DNA of 48,448 nucleotides from Variovorax soli NBRC 106424 (GCF_001591385.1 NZ_BCUU01000034.1:1-48448), one strand, 5' to 3'. Shown: positions 1-13,180, numbered from the stretch's first letter. Notes: a model not told the origin generated them from the sequence alone. Translations and numbers: made by a program.

Positions 1-100
1 CCGGCTGCTGCTGCGCCAGCGCCGGCCACGCGGCCGCCAGGCCGAGGCACAGGGCCGCGGCCCATCGGGTTCGTGGCGACTTGGCCGGCGGTTGATTCAA
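1..100 (-). CDS. N-terminus of a secreted protein, cut by the window edge
   Basis: Only the first 33 codons are present. The minus strand reads from a TTG at 98-100, with an AGGAG ribosome binding site at 109-113 and 8 bases between them. The encoded start is a textbook signal peptide: a basic stretch (KSPRTR), a hydrophobic core rich in Ala and Leu, and a likely signal peptidase I site after PALA, just before a Gln run. It lies 44 bp downstream of the TolC-like gene on the same strand and is probably in the same operon. By analogy with similar loci it could be a periplasmic adaptor or another exported partner, but the visible part does not decide this. No ATG in this frame gives a signal peptide, which is why the TTG is preferred. 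Confidence 0.55.
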   Translation of the reverse strand, partial: MNQPPAKSPRTRWAAALCLGLAAAWPALAQQQP

Positions 101-144
101 TTCGCACGCTCCTGCTTCGAGCCGGTCTGCATCCAACAAGCGCA

Positions 145-1680
145 TCACTGGGCAAGGCGCGGGCTGTTCTCGCCCGACACGGCGCCGCGCAGGCGCTGGT
201 TTTCCATCGTCAGCGTGATCTTCTCGATTTCCTGCGCCAGCGACTTGATGTCGTAGCTCTGGATGGTGGTGGGGAACACGTCCAGGCCGACCGAGTTGTA
301 CAGCCGCCCCCAGGCCGCCTGCGCGGTCGACTGCGCCGCCTCGCGCTGGTAGCGCGACAGCAGGAACCGGCCTTCGGCGCGGATCAGCTCCAGTTCGGAG
401 CCCAGCGAGGTCTTGCGGGCCGAGCGCGCGTAGTCCAGCAGCTTGGTGTCCACCACCAGGCTTTCTTCGGCGAATTGCAGCTCGTGCATGGCCAGCCCGT
501 AGCGAAGCGCGCCGATGCGCACCTGCGTGAGCACCGCCATCGACAGCGCCACCCGGCGCATCTCGTCGGTGTCCTTCTGCGATTGCTGCGAGGCATTCAA
601 CGCGGGCAGCTGCAGCAGGCGCAGCAGGTTGATCGACACCTCGATGCCGGCCGCCTGCCAGTGGTTGTTGTAGAGGTACTGGTTGGAGTCGTAGCGCGTG
701 GACAGGTCCACGCCCACGCTGGGCCACAGCTGGGCCTTGGCGATCTCGATGTCGCGCTGGTTCACGCGCTGGCGATACCACTCTTCCTGGATCTCGGGCC
801 GGCGTACCAGCGCCACCTGCTCCAGCTGCGACAGGTCGGCGCTCAGCTTGGGCAGCCGCGGGTCGGGCGTATCCACCAACTGCATCGGCTGATTGGGCGG
901 CAGCGACATCAGGGCACGCAACTCGGCCTGCGCGAACTCCAGGTCCTGCCGGCGCTGCGTGAGCAGCGACACCGAGTCGAGCAAGGCGCGCTGGTAGGCC
1001 AGGATCTCCTGGCGCGGCAGCAGGCCGCGGTCTTGCGCCTCGCGCGCCTGGCGCAGTGCGTCATTGGTGCGCGCGAGCAGCCCATCGACCTGCGGCAGCA
1101 GTCGTTGGGCGCCAAGCGCGCGCCAATAGGCACTGCGCACGTCTTGCAGCACGTTCTGCGCAACCTTGCGGCGGCGCTCCTCGGCCATCAGGATCTGGTC
1201 GTTGCGCTGCGCGGTGCGGTAGTAGCCCACCGCAAAGTCCAGCGTGCTCCAGCTCAGGCCCAGGCCGGCGATGTTGTGGTAACGCTCTTCGGAGGTGGAG
1301 GGCCGCAAGCTCACCTGCCGGTCTTCGATGCCGATGGAGGTGCCGCCCGAATCGTTGCTGCGGCCGGTGCGGCCGGCCGACGCGACCAGGCGCGGCAGCA
1401 TCTCGTGGCTGGACACGTCGCGCAGGTTGGCCGACAGCGCGCTCTCCATCAGCTTGAGGCGGTAGTCCAGGTTGTACTTGAGGGCTCGCGCGGCGGCCTC
1501 GTAGAAGCTGATGGGGCCGGTCACCGGCTCCTGATCCGCATACATCTTGACCTGGTCGGCCTTGGCGCGGGCGCTGTTCTCGTCTTCCGTGTAGGGCTGC
1601 TCTTTGACGACCGATGTGCATGCGGCGAGGAACAAGGCAACGCACAGCGAAACGGGTGTCTTCAATGTCTGCATCGGCAT
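145..1680 (-). CDS. TolC-family outer-membrane efflux lipoprotein
   Basis: This 511-residue protein is a TolC-type outer-membrane channel of the kind used by type I secretion or tripartite efflux. The chosen ATG at 1680 starts a lipoprotein signal with the lipobox LAAC and the lipidated Cys at about residue 21. A longer reading frame to 1758 has no signal-like start. The body shows the two repeated long helical regions of the family, each with Gln/Arg/Ala-rich coiled-coil stretches, for example around RRRKVAQNVLQDVRSAYWRA and the second-half equivalent near the C-terminus. The TTG-started secreted protein follows 44 bp downstream on the same strand, so the two probably form an export operon that continues off the left edge. 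The substrate cannot be told from the sequence. Confidence 0.85.
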   Translation of the reverse strand: MPMQTLKTPVSLCVALFLAACTSVVKEQPYTEDENSARAKADQVKMYADQEPVTGPISFYEAAARALKYNLDYRLKLMESALSANLRDVSSHEMLPRLVASAGRTGRSNDSGGTSIGIEDRQVSLRPSTSEERYHNIAGLGLSWSTLDFAVGYYRTAQRNDQILMAEERRRKVAQNVLQDVRSAYWRALGAQRLLPQVDGLLARTNDALRQAREAQDRGLLPRQEILAYQRALLDSVSLLTQRRQDLEFAQAELRALMSLPPNQPMQLVDTPDPRLPKLSADLSQLEQVALVRRPEIQEEWYRQRVNQRDIEIAKAQLWPSVGVDLSTRYDSNQYLYNNHWQAAGIEVSINLLRLLQLPALNASQQSQKDTDEMRRVALSMAVLTQVRIGALRYGLAMHELQFAEESLVVDTKLLDYARSARKTSLGSELELIRAEGRFLLSRYQREAAQSTAQAAWGRLYNSVGLDVFPTTIQSYDIKSLAQEIEKITLTMENQRLRGAVSGENSPRLAQ

Positions 1681-2152
1681 AGGCTTCTTCTGTTTCTTTC
1701 CTGAATGAATGACGGCGTGGAAGACCCGGGGCAGGACCGGGCCGCAAACGGGCAACACGTGGCCTAGGAGGGGCCCTGTACCGGTCCGCCGTCGAACCGC
1801 ATGGAAGAAAGTCGGAACTGCGAAACGACCAGATGCTCCTGATCGGCCGCCAGCCCGGCGGCGGGGCCGATCGGCTCACCCACCGAGCCGATCAGCGTCG
1901 CAAAAAAACTCATTCATCGTCCCCCTGCTGTCTTCGATACCGCTGTTGGCGCGACAGCCGCGCCTTGATGCCTGGCGCATGATCACATCGACCATCGACC
2001 CAGCACAAGTACTACCTACACGGCAAGTACTACATGCAGGCGCTTGCCCCAACGCTCTGCGAGCCGGAGGATACTCGACTTCGAGTCGATTGAAGACCGC
2101 GTTGCATGGCCGAACACGCTCGTCGGCCGCAATGAGACAAAGACGCGCGGGC
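1681..2152. other. Intergenic region upstream of the TolC-like gene
   Basis: No credible gene is visible in these 472 bases. They hold the promoter side of the TolC-like operon and the 3' side of the cyclase gene. A perfect 9-bp inverted repeat with a 7-base loop lies at 1869-1893 (GATCGGCTC and GAGCCGATC). A further GATCGGCC/GGCCGATC pair lies just to its left, so several GATCGG half-sites are clustered. No T-run follows the hairpin in either direction, so it looks more like an operator than a terminator. The decamer CAAGTACTAC occurs twice, at 2006-2015 and 2024-2033. Confidence 0.45.
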
Positions 2153-3100
2153 TCAGCGCAAGCCGCGTTGGGCCAGTTGCACGTTGCCGCCGGTGGTATT
2201 GAAGGAAATGGTCGGCGCGCTGAAGTCGCTCAGCGGCGCGCCCAGGCCGATCTCGCCGCTGCCGTGCAGCACGCATTCTTCGCGGCGCAGCGCGATCTCG
2301 CCGCTGGCGCCAGCCGTGCCGTGAAAGCGCACCCAGGTGCCATAGGTGCTCACGTCCACCAGCACGCAGCTGCCGTTGCGCGCCTCGATGCGTGCATGCA
2401 GCCGCGACACGCGCGGATCGTTCACCACGAACTGCGCCTCGTCCACGCGCCCGAGGTGAATGGGCAGTTCGGCCGCGCGAAACAGCGTGCGAACGTCGAG
2501 CCAGCTCAGCTCGATCTGGCCGAAGGTGGAGTCGGGGATTCGCGGCGGCGGCACCAGCGTGGCCGGCATGGTGAGGAAGTCGGACACCTCGTCCTGCCAG
2601 TCGATGCGGTAGACCACCGGCATTTCGTTCTTGCCGCGGATGTTGATGGGCCCGAGGTTGCGGTGCCGCGCGTCGACGTTGCCCAGGTCGTCGATGACCG
2701 CCTCGGTGGCCCAGATCTGGCTGGGCCCCGCCAGATCGCTCAGGCGAGAAGCCAGGTTGACGGCGTCGCCGTAGCAGTCACCGTCCACCTCCACCACTTC
2801 GCCGCTGGCCACGCCGATCTGCAGTTCCATGCGCAAAGGCGCCGGCCAGGTCTGCAGCCGCTTGTGGTGGTTGCGCTGCAGTTCCAGGACGGCCGTGGTG
2901 GCGGAACCGCCATTGGTGAACACGGCGAACACGCCGTCGCCCAGCGACTTGACGACACGGCCGCCATGCATCTCGCACACGCCGCCGATCCATTGGATCA
3001 GGCGCGTGACCGTCTCGGTAGCCCGCGCATTGCCGATGGCTTCGAACACGCGCGTGCTGCCGGTCAAATCGGCGAAGACAACCGTGGTTTGAGAGCCCAT
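2153..3100 (-). CDS. Class III adenylate cyclase with C-terminal FHA domain
   Basis: This 315-residue cytoplasmic protein starts directly with a class III cyclase catalytic domain. The two metal-binding Asp residues are D11 (VVFADLTGST) and D55 (KSLGDGVFAVF). K51 and D112 occupy the adenine-recognition positions, and N115 and R119 (GDAVNLASRL) the transition-state positions. A complete ATP-specific active site is therefore predicted. Residues 212-300 form an FHA phosphothreonine-binding domain (GRVDEAQFVVNDP, VSRLHARIE), which would tie cyclase activity or location to Ser/Thr phosphorylation. There is no membrane segment or HAMP domain. The gene stands alone, transcribed away from an AT-rich region. 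The ATP-cyclase assignment follows from conserved residues; the signal input and target are unknown. Confidence 0.88.
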   Translation of the reverse strand: MGSQTTVVFADLTGSTRVFEAIGNARATETVTRLIQWIGGVCEMHGGRVVKSLGDGVFAVFTNGGSATTAVLELQRNHHKRLQTWPAPLRMELQIGVASGEVVEVDGDCYGDAVNLASRLSDLAGPSQIWATEAVIDDLGNVDARHRNLGPINIRGKNEMPVVYRIDWQDEVSDFLTMPATLVPPPRIPDSTFGQIELSWLDVRTLFRAAELPIHLGRVDEAQFVVNDPRVSRLHARIEARNGSCVLVDVSTYGTWVRFHGTAGASGEIALRREECVLHGSGEIGLGAPLSDFSAPTISFNTTGGNVQLAQRGLR

Positions 3101-3445
3101 GTAGTGCTAGAGATGCTTTCGCGCAATCGCGAGACCATTATGGCAAATAGTCACATTCCCGAAGAGGATGTGAACCAAAGAGCTTGCAAATTGAAAAAAA
3201 GGTGTGGCATTTGGTGACTGGACGCAACACAAAGGTTCATATCACGGGGACACGGGGCCGGAAGTAACAGCACTCCACAAAAAGTAGTACGGAGGTTGTC
3301 ATTCCTGCGAAACCTGATGAGCAATTGTGTGAAGTATGTTGTTTTTAAACATGATTTGCGGTTTACGCGCTTGTGCCCGGAGCGTCACCCCCTTAGTCTG
3401 CGCTCAATAGTTAACGTTTATTCACCTTCCGAACCTCCCCGCATC
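3101..3445. other. AT-rich divergent intergenic region
   Basis: These 345 bases separate the cyclase gene (minus) from a small unknown gene (plus) and should contain both promoters. The stretch from about 3170 to 3440 is visibly richer in A and T than the rest of the window, with runs such as AAATTGAAAAAAAGG and TTGTTTTTAAACATG. A near-palindrome, TGTTTTTAAACA, lies around 3340-3351. A longer frame upstream of 3446 lacks a usable ribosome binding site, so the region is treated as non-coding. Confidence 0.4.
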
Positions 3446-3778
3446 ATGGTGTCTCTGCGCAAGCTCATTCGCCTTCTGCCTCTGCCTGTCCCTGGTCTGC
3501 GCCAGTCCGAGGAACGGCGTGCCGGTGAGATCCGGATGGCCATGCTGAACATGCTGCGCCTGCACGGCGGCAGCGCCGTCAGCCGGGTGGCCCAGCGCGT
3601 GCAGTTCGCCGATGACCTGGAAGCGCTCTGGTACTTGCGCCAGGACGTGATGACGGCGCTGAGCGATCTGGACGGCGAAGGCGCTGCCCGCCTGCAGATG
3701 AAGCAGATCAACAGCATGTTCCGCGGCCGCCTGCCCGACGCCATGGGCCCTCGCGCGCATCGGCGCATCGCTTCCTGA
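3446..3778 (+). CDS. Small conserved-looking protein of unknown function
   Basis: A 110-residue basic protein that I do not recognise. It starts at the ATG at 3446 (MVSLRKLIRLLPLPVP), where coding character begins; the frame is open further upstream only through AT-rich, non-coding-looking DNA. The central part (RAGEIRMAMLNMLRLHGGS, then QFADDLEALWYLRQDVMTAL) is likely helical, and the C-terminus is Arg-rich. There is no signal peptide, membrane segment or metal motif. It points towards the ldcA gene, and the two stop codons are about 28 bp apart. Low confidence in function, moderate confidence that it is a gene, from its GC-rich third positions compared with its upstream region. Confidence 0.55.
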   Translation: MVSLRKLIRLLPLPVPGLRQSEERRAGEIRMAMLNMLRLHGGSAVSRVAQRVQFADDLEALWYLRQDVMTALSDLDGEGAARLQMKQINSMFRGRLPDAMGPRAHRRIAS

Positions 3779-3805
3779 AACGCTCCCTTCGCCGCGCGCC
3801 AGCCA

Positions 3806-6575
<2,770 letters not shown>

Positions 6576-6766
6576 GGCATGCGCGGTTCGTAGGGCAACG
6601 CGCTAGTGTGCCAGCGGCGGCTGGCCTCGGGTTGGGCCGATGGCCCGCGCGCAGGCCGTCAGCGGCGGTGCCGGTTGAAAAACTTGCCGCAATAGCTGCA
6701 GCGGGCGGCGCTCGGGTGCCGGCCGGCCCGCACCCGCAGTGGGCCCTCCGCTTGCCACTGCCTGGC

Positions 6767-8191
6767 ATGAAGACAGGCAGGAACGCGATCGCGCGGTTGC
6801 GCGGCAAGCTCGTGATGGTGGGCTTCGGCTCCATTGGTCAGGCCTGCCTGGGCGTCCTGATGGAGCGGCTGGGCCTTCGGCCCGACCGGGTGTGCATCGT
6901 CAAGCCGTCTGCCGACCACAGCGGCGTCGCACAGGAGCTGGGCGTCAAGGTCCTGGCGCACCGGCTGGACGAAGGAAACTACGAGACGGTGCTCGGCCCC
7001 TTGCTGGACGAAGGCGACTTCCTGCTCAATCTCTCGGTGGACGTGTCCAGCCTGGCGCTCATCCGGCTATGCCGGGAGCGCGGCGCGCTGTATCTGGACA
7101 CCTGCAACGAGCCCTGGCCGGGCCGCTACGACGACCCGTCGCTGCCGCTGTCGAGACGCTCCAACTACAGCCTGCGGGAAGAAGTCCTGGCGTACCGGCT
7201 CGACAAGCGGCAAGGCCCGACCGCCGTCATCACCCAGGGCGCCAACCCGGGGCTGGTGTCGGCGCTGGTCAAGCAGGCGCTGCTGGATGTGGCACAGGCC
7301 AACGACAAGCCGCCGGACACCCTGCCCTCCTGCTTCGAGGAATGGGCCGCGCTGGCACAGGCGCTGGACATCCGCACCATCCACATTGCCGAGCGCGACA
7401 CGCAGGCGGCGCGCGAGCGCAAGCAGCGCGGCGAATTCGTCAACACCTGGTCGGTGGACGGCTTCATCGACGAAGGTCTGCAGCCGGCCGAGTTGGGCTG
7501 GGGCACGCACGAGCGCCACTGGCCACCCGACGCCCACCGGCACGGCCACGGCAGCGATGCGGCGATCTACCTCGCGCGGCCCGGCATCGCCACCCGCGTG
7601 CGAAGCTGGACACCGCTGGAAGGGCCCTATCACGGCTTTCTGGTGACGCATGCCGAGTCGATCTCCATCGCCGACCATCTCACGCTTCGCAAGGACGGCA
7701 AGGTGGTCTACAGGCCGACCGTCCATTACGCCTACCACCCCTGCGACGACGCCGTGCTTTCCCTGCACGAACTGGCCGGACACCATTGGCATGCGCAGCG
7801 CCGGCACCGCCTGGTGCGCGACGACATCGAAACCGGCATGGACGAACTGGGCGTTCTGCTCGGAGGCAATTCGCGCGGCGCGTACTGGCTGGGCTCGCGG
7901 CTGCGCATCGACGAGGCGCGCCAGCTTGCGCCGTTCAACAGCGCGACCAGCCTGCAGGTGGTGGCCGGCATCCTGGGCGGCATGGCCTGGGCGCTGCAGA
8001 ACCCGGACGCCGGTGTGGTGGAGCCCGACGACCTCGACCACCGGCTCGTCCTCTCGGTGGCTGCGCCGCTGCTGGGCGAAGTGGCCGGCGTGTTCGGCGA
8101 CTGGACGCCGCTGAAGGACCGCAGCCCGCTGTTCGACGAACCGATCGACGAGGAAGATCCCTGGCAGTTCCTGAATGTCCGGGTCCACTAA
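6767..8191 (+). CDS. hss: Homospermidine synthase
   Basis: The 474-residue enzyme joins two putrescines (or spermidine and putrescine) into homospermidine, using NAD(H) as an internal hydride carrier. The N-terminal Rossmann fold has GFGSIG at about residues 19-24, preceded by LRGKLVMV as in bacterial Hss. The segment YLDTCNEPWPGRYDD and the Asn-Pro-Gly motif in ITQGANPGLVSALV are typical. The length fits known bacterial Hss of about 475 residues. The ATG at 6767 is chosen because homologous N-termini begin about ten residues before the Rossmann strand; the ribosome binding site is weak. The next gene, a PuuB-like oxidase, begins 2 bp after its stop, so the pair is co-transcribed. Confidence 0.92.
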   Translation: MKTGRNAIARLRGKLVMVGFGSIGQACLGVLMERLGLRPDRVCIVKPSADHSGVAQELGVKVLAHRLDEGNYETVLGPLLDEGDFLLNLSVDVSSLALIRLCRERGALYLDTCNEPWPGRYDDPSLPLSRRSNYSLREEVLAYRLDKRQGPTAVITQGANPGLVSALVKQALLDVAQANDKPPDTLPSCFEEWAALAQALDIRTIHIAERDTQAARERKQRGEFVNTWSVDGFIDEGLQPAELGWGTHERHWPPDAHRHGHGSDAAIYLARPGIATRVRSWTPLEGPYHGFLVTHAESISIADHLTLRKDGKVVYRPTVHYAYHPCDDAVLSLHELAGHHWHAQRRHRLVRDDIETGMDELGVLLGGNSRGAYWLGSRLRIDEARQLAPFNSATSLQVVAGILGGMAWALQNPDAGVVEPDDLDHRLVLSVAAPLLGEVAGVFGDWTPLKDRSPLFDEPIDEEDPWQFLNVRVH

Positions 8192-8193
8192 AA

Positions 8194-9510
8194 ATGCCCG
8201 CTGCCACGCTGCTGCAGAAGGAACTCGGGCTGGTCGAATCGTCGTGGTACGAAGCCAGCGTGCAGCGGCCGGCGCCGCAGCCCACGCTCACCGGCCACTG
8301 GGAAGCGGATGTCGGTGTCATCGGCGGCGGCTATGCCGGCCTGTCGGCCGCACTCGAGCTGGCGCAGCGCGGCTTCGCGGTGGTGCTGCTCGAGGCGCAG
8401 CGCCTGGGCTGGGGTGCCTCGGGCCGCAATGGCGGGCAGGTGCTGGCCGGCTTCGGCAGCGACGGCGAAGAGGCCATCTGCCATCAGTTGGGCGCGGCGC
8501 GCAGCCGGATGGCCTGGGATGTCTCGGTCGAAGCGGTGTCGCTGCTGCGCGAACGCATCGCACGCTACGAGATGGCGTGCGACTGGCAACCGGGCGCGCT
8601 CACCGTCTCGGTCAAGCCCTCGCGCACCCGGGCCCTGCGGCGCTGGATGGAGCCGCTGGCCCGCGACTGGGGACATCCGCTGCAGTGGATCGACAAGAAG
8701 GACCTGCCGCAATGGATTGCCAGCGAACGTTTCGACGCCGCGGTCCATGATCCTGTCTCCGGACATCTGCACCCTTTGAAGTACTGCCTGGAACTGGGCC
8801 GGGCCGCGCACGGCGCCGGCGTGCGCATCTTCGAGAACTCGCCGGCATTGCGCCTGGAGCGCGGCGAGCGCCCGCTGGTGAAGACCGGACAGGGCGAACT
8901 GCGCTGCAGGCACCTCATCCTTGCCGGCAACGTGTACCTGGGCGAATACGGCGATGCGCTGGCGCCGGAAATTTCGGGCCGCATCATGCCGGTGGGCACC
9001 TACATGATCGCCACCGAAGCGATGGACGCGGCACGCGCGAAAGCGCTCATCCCCAGTGCCTGCGCCGTGTCGGACAACAACTTCGTGCTCGACTACTTCC
9101 GGCTCTCGGCGGACCACCGCCTGCTGTTCGGCGCCGGCGACAGCTACAGCGGCGTCACGCCGCGGCGGCTGGTATCGCGCATCCGCGGCAGCATGCTGCG
9201 GGTCTTTCCTTCGCTTGCCGACCTGTCAGTCACGCATGCGTGGGGCGGGTTTGTGGACCTGACGATGAACAAGGCGCCGGACTTCGGCCGGCTGGCGCCC
9301 AACATCTTTTACCTGCAGGGCTTTTCGGGGCACGGGCTGGCCATGGCGGGCATGGCGGGGCGCCTGGCGGCCGAAGCGGTGCAGGCGCAGGCCGAACGCT
9401 TCGACCTGTTCGCCCGCCTGAAGCACGCGCATTTTCCCGGCGGCACACGCCTTCGCACCCCGGCCCTGGTGCTGGGCATGCTGTATTACCGGCTGCGCGA
9501 TGCCCTGTAG
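8194..9510 (+). CDS. FAD-dependent amine oxidase, PuuB-like (DAO superfamily)
   Basis: 438 residues with an N-terminal ADP-binding motif (GVIGGGYAGLSAALELA) and the WGASGRNGGQ segment that is typical of gamma-glutamylputrescine oxidase and related flavoproteins. The C-terminal FAD contact is visible as YLQGFSGHGLAMA. The start ATG lies only 2 bp past the hss stop, so it is translated with homospermidine synthase. Putrescine is the substrate of Hss, and PuuB-type oxidases act on gamma-glutamylated putrescine, so a polyamine substrate is likely. No glutamate-putrescine ligase is present nearby, so the true substrate may instead be a free polyamine or homospermidine itself. Family assignment is firm; substrate is inference. 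Confidence 0.85.
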   Translation: MPAATLLQKELGLVESSWYEASVQRPAPQPTLTGHWEADVGVIGGGYAGLSAALELAQRGFAVVLLEAQRLGWGASGRNGGQVLAGFGSDGEEAICHQLGAARSRMAWDVSVEAVSLLRERIARYEMACDWQPGALTVSVKPSRTRALRRWMEPLARDWGHPLQWIDKKDLPQWIASERFDAAVHDPVSGHLHPLKYCLELGRAAHGAGVRIFENSPALRLERGERPLVKTGQGELRCRHLILAGNVYLGEYGDALAPEISGRIMPVGTYMIATEAMDAARAKALIPSACAVSDNNFVLDYFRLSADHRLLFGAGDSYSGVTPRRLVSRIRGSMLRVFPSLADLSVTHAWGGFVDLTMNKAPDFGRLAPNIFYLQGFSGHGLAMAGMAGRLAAEAVQAQAERFDLFARLKHAHFPGGTRLRTPALVLGMLYYRLRDAL

Positions 9511-9570
9511 GCGCGCCGATTGCCGGGAGATGCCACGGCGCGGGTTTTCCGCGCATGAAAGGAAAACCTC

Positions 9571-10119
9571 ATGTCCGTCCCAATTCTCAGTACCGCGCTT
9601 GCGCTCACCGCAGCCGCCGCGCTTTACGCCGTACAGCCAGCACCCGTCCAGGCGCAGGCCGCGTCGCCAGGCAGCAGCCAGGACAAGCCCGCCGCGGCCG
9701 ATCAGCAATTCATGAAAGACCTTGGCGAAGGCAACCTTGCAGAGGTGGAGACCGGCAAGCTCGCCCAGCAGAAGGGAAGCAAGGAGGATGTGAAGAGCTT
9801 CGGCGCCATGATGGTCAAGGACCACACCGAATCGCTGCAGAAGCTGCAGGCGCTGGCCAGCCGCAAGGGCGTGCAACTGCCCAAGGAGCCCGATGCCAAG
9901 CACGCAGCCGCGGCCAAGTCATTGCAGGCCATGAACGGCGAGAGCTTCGACAAGCGCTACGCCTCGATGGCCGTCTCCGACCATGAACAGACCCTGGCCT
10001 TGCTCAAGAAAGTCGAGCAAGGCGCCAAGGACGCCGACCTGCGCAAGTACGCGGCCGACACCACACCCGTGGTGTCCAGGCATCTGGAACATGCGCAGAA
10101 GCTGGCAGGCAAGCACTGA
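9571..10119 (+). CDS. Periplasmic DUF4142 protein
   Basis: 182 residues with a Sec signal peptide of about 30 residues ending near VQAQA. The mature part is a helical DUF4142 domain, with paired segments such as FMKDLGEGNLAEVETGKLA, the MMVKDHTESLQKL helix and SDHEQTLALLKK. These place His and Glu residues in a ferritin-like bundle. DUF4142 proteins are exported and often stress-induced, but no reaction is established. It has a good ribosome binding site (GGAAAACC before the ATG). The next gene begins 20 bp later on the same strand, so the two probably form a small stress or envelope operon. Confidence 0.85.
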   Translation: MSVPILSTALALTAAAALYAVQPAPVQAQAASPGSSQDKPAAADQQFMKDLGEGNLAEVETGKLAQQKGSKEDVKSFGAMMVKDHTESLQKLQALASRKGVQLPKEPDAKHAAAAKSLQAMNGESFDKRYASMAVSDHEQTLALLKKVEQGAKDADLRKYAADTTPVVSRHLEHAQKLAGKH

Positions 10120-10139
10120 GAGACACCGGAGACTGCCCC

Positions 10140-10853
10140 ATGGACCACCCGAGCACCGCGCCCTACCCCTTTCCCACCAACGCGAAGCACGATGCGCCGA
10201 CCGTCCAGCCGACGCGCCCCGTGGACCACGCGCCGGACGAAGGCGCCATCGACCACGGCATCGAGGAATCGTTTCCGGCCAGCGACCCCGTGTCCGTGAA
10301 CGTGACGAAGGCCGAGCCCGCTGCCGCCCGCACACAGCGGGCGCCAGACGCCAGCGGCGCTCAGCCGGCCCCACCGTGGGGCGCGGTCTTGCGCACGGGC
10401 CTGGTTGCAGGTGCGTGCGCCAGCGTGGCGTCGACGGCTGTGCTGGCCTGGCGGGGCCGATCCGACGTGGGCAGCTACGTGGCGCCGACCAATGCAGTCA
10501 GCCATGTGTTCTGGACACAGGAGGCGCTTCGGGAACGGCGGCCGACGATGAGGCACACGCTGGTGGGCTACGCCATCCACCACGCCAGCGCGACCTTGTG
10601 GGCCCTGCTCTACGCCTGGCTGAAGGCCAAGCGACCGAATGCCACCGGTGGTTGGGCGGCAGGACTCGCCGGCGCCGGCGCGACCGCGGCCGCCGCGTGC
10701 GCCATCGACTACACGATCACGCCGCAGCGGCTGCGCCCGGGCTTCGAGCACCACCTCAGCCGCAAGTCGATGACGTATGTCTATGCGGCTCTGGCCATCG
10801 GCCTGGCACTTGGCTGCGCATTGGCGGACAGGGAAAAGACCGAGCGCAAATGA
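10140..10853 (+). CDS. Membrane protein with an acidic ESFPASDP N-terminal motif, function unknown
   Basis: 237 residues. The N-terminal third is soluble and holds DHGIEESFPASDPVSV, a short acidic motif seen in several small proteobacterial stress-associated proteins. The rest has about four hydrophobic segments, around WGAVLRTGLVAGACASVAS, HASATLWALLYAWL, AAGLAGAGATAAAACAI and YVYAALAIGLALG. The C-terminus is cytoplasm-like and basic. It follows the DUF4142 gene by 20 bp with a usable ribosome binding site and ends at a strong hairpin. I do not recognise a specific family beyond the ESFPASDP motif. A role in envelope stress is only suggested by the neighbour. Confidence 0.7.
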   Translation: MDHPSTAPYPFPTNAKHDAPTVQPTRPVDHAPDEGAIDHGIEESFPASDPVSVNVTKAEPAAARTQRAPDASGAQPAPPWGAVLRTGLVAGACASVASTAVLAWRGRSDVGSYVAPTNAVSHVFWTQEALRERRPTMRHTLVGYAIHHASATLWALLYAWLKAKRPNATGGWAAGLAGAGATAAAACAIDYTITPQRLRPGFEHHLSRKSMTYVYAALAIGLALGCALADREKTERK

Positions 10854-10886
10854 AAACGCCCCGCCATCTTTCGATGGCGAGGCGTT
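10853..10886 (-). terminator. Hairpin terminator of tRNA-Asn, possibly bidirectional
   Basis: A 14-bp stem with one mismatch (AACGCCCCGCCATC and GATGGCGAGGCGTT) closes a TTTC loop. On the minus strand the stem is followed by TTTT (complement of 10853-10856), which gives a rho-independent terminator 23 bp after the tRNA. On the plus strand it lies 2 bases after the stop of the membrane-protein gene and may also end that transcript, though there is no T-run on that side. Confidence 0.75.
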
Positions 10887-10908
10887 CAAGAACCACTAGG
10901 GTTTGTAG

Positions 10909-10984
10909 TGGCTCCCCGACCTGGGCTCGAACCAGGGACCTACGGATTAACAGTCCGGCGCTCTACCGACTGAGCTATCGGGGA
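10909..10984 (-). tRNA. tRNA-Asn (anticodon GTT)
   Basis: 76 nt including an encoded CCA. The acceptor stem TCCCCGA pairs with TCGGGGA. The D-arm (GCTCAGTCGGTAGAGC), the anticodon loop with GTT and the T-arm with GGTTCGAGCCC are all complete. A terminator hairpin follows about 23 bp downstream. No integration-site duplication is visible next to it. Confidence 0.98.
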
Positions 10985-11030
10985 ACAAGCCTCAGATTAT
11001 AGCGTGTTTTTTTCGGCTTCTTCAACTCGC

Positions 11031-13150
<2,120 letters not shown>

Positions 13151-13180
13151 GTTTCTAGGCGCGGCGTTCGCGGGGAGCGA

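Noticed and set aside
73..1704. 543-codon open frame on the plus strand opposite the TolC-like gene
   Set aside because: His/Arg/Ala-rich translation with no domain or signal; an antisense frame kept open by high GC content. The minus-strand gene has a lipoprotein signal and family features.
1869..1893. Hairpin as a rho-independent terminator
   Set aside because: The only A/T run lies on the wrong side for either strand to give a U-tract after the stem.
10909..10984. tRNA-Asn as the attachment site of a genomic island
   Set aside because: No integrase, no repeated tRNA 3' end and no change of composition next to it.
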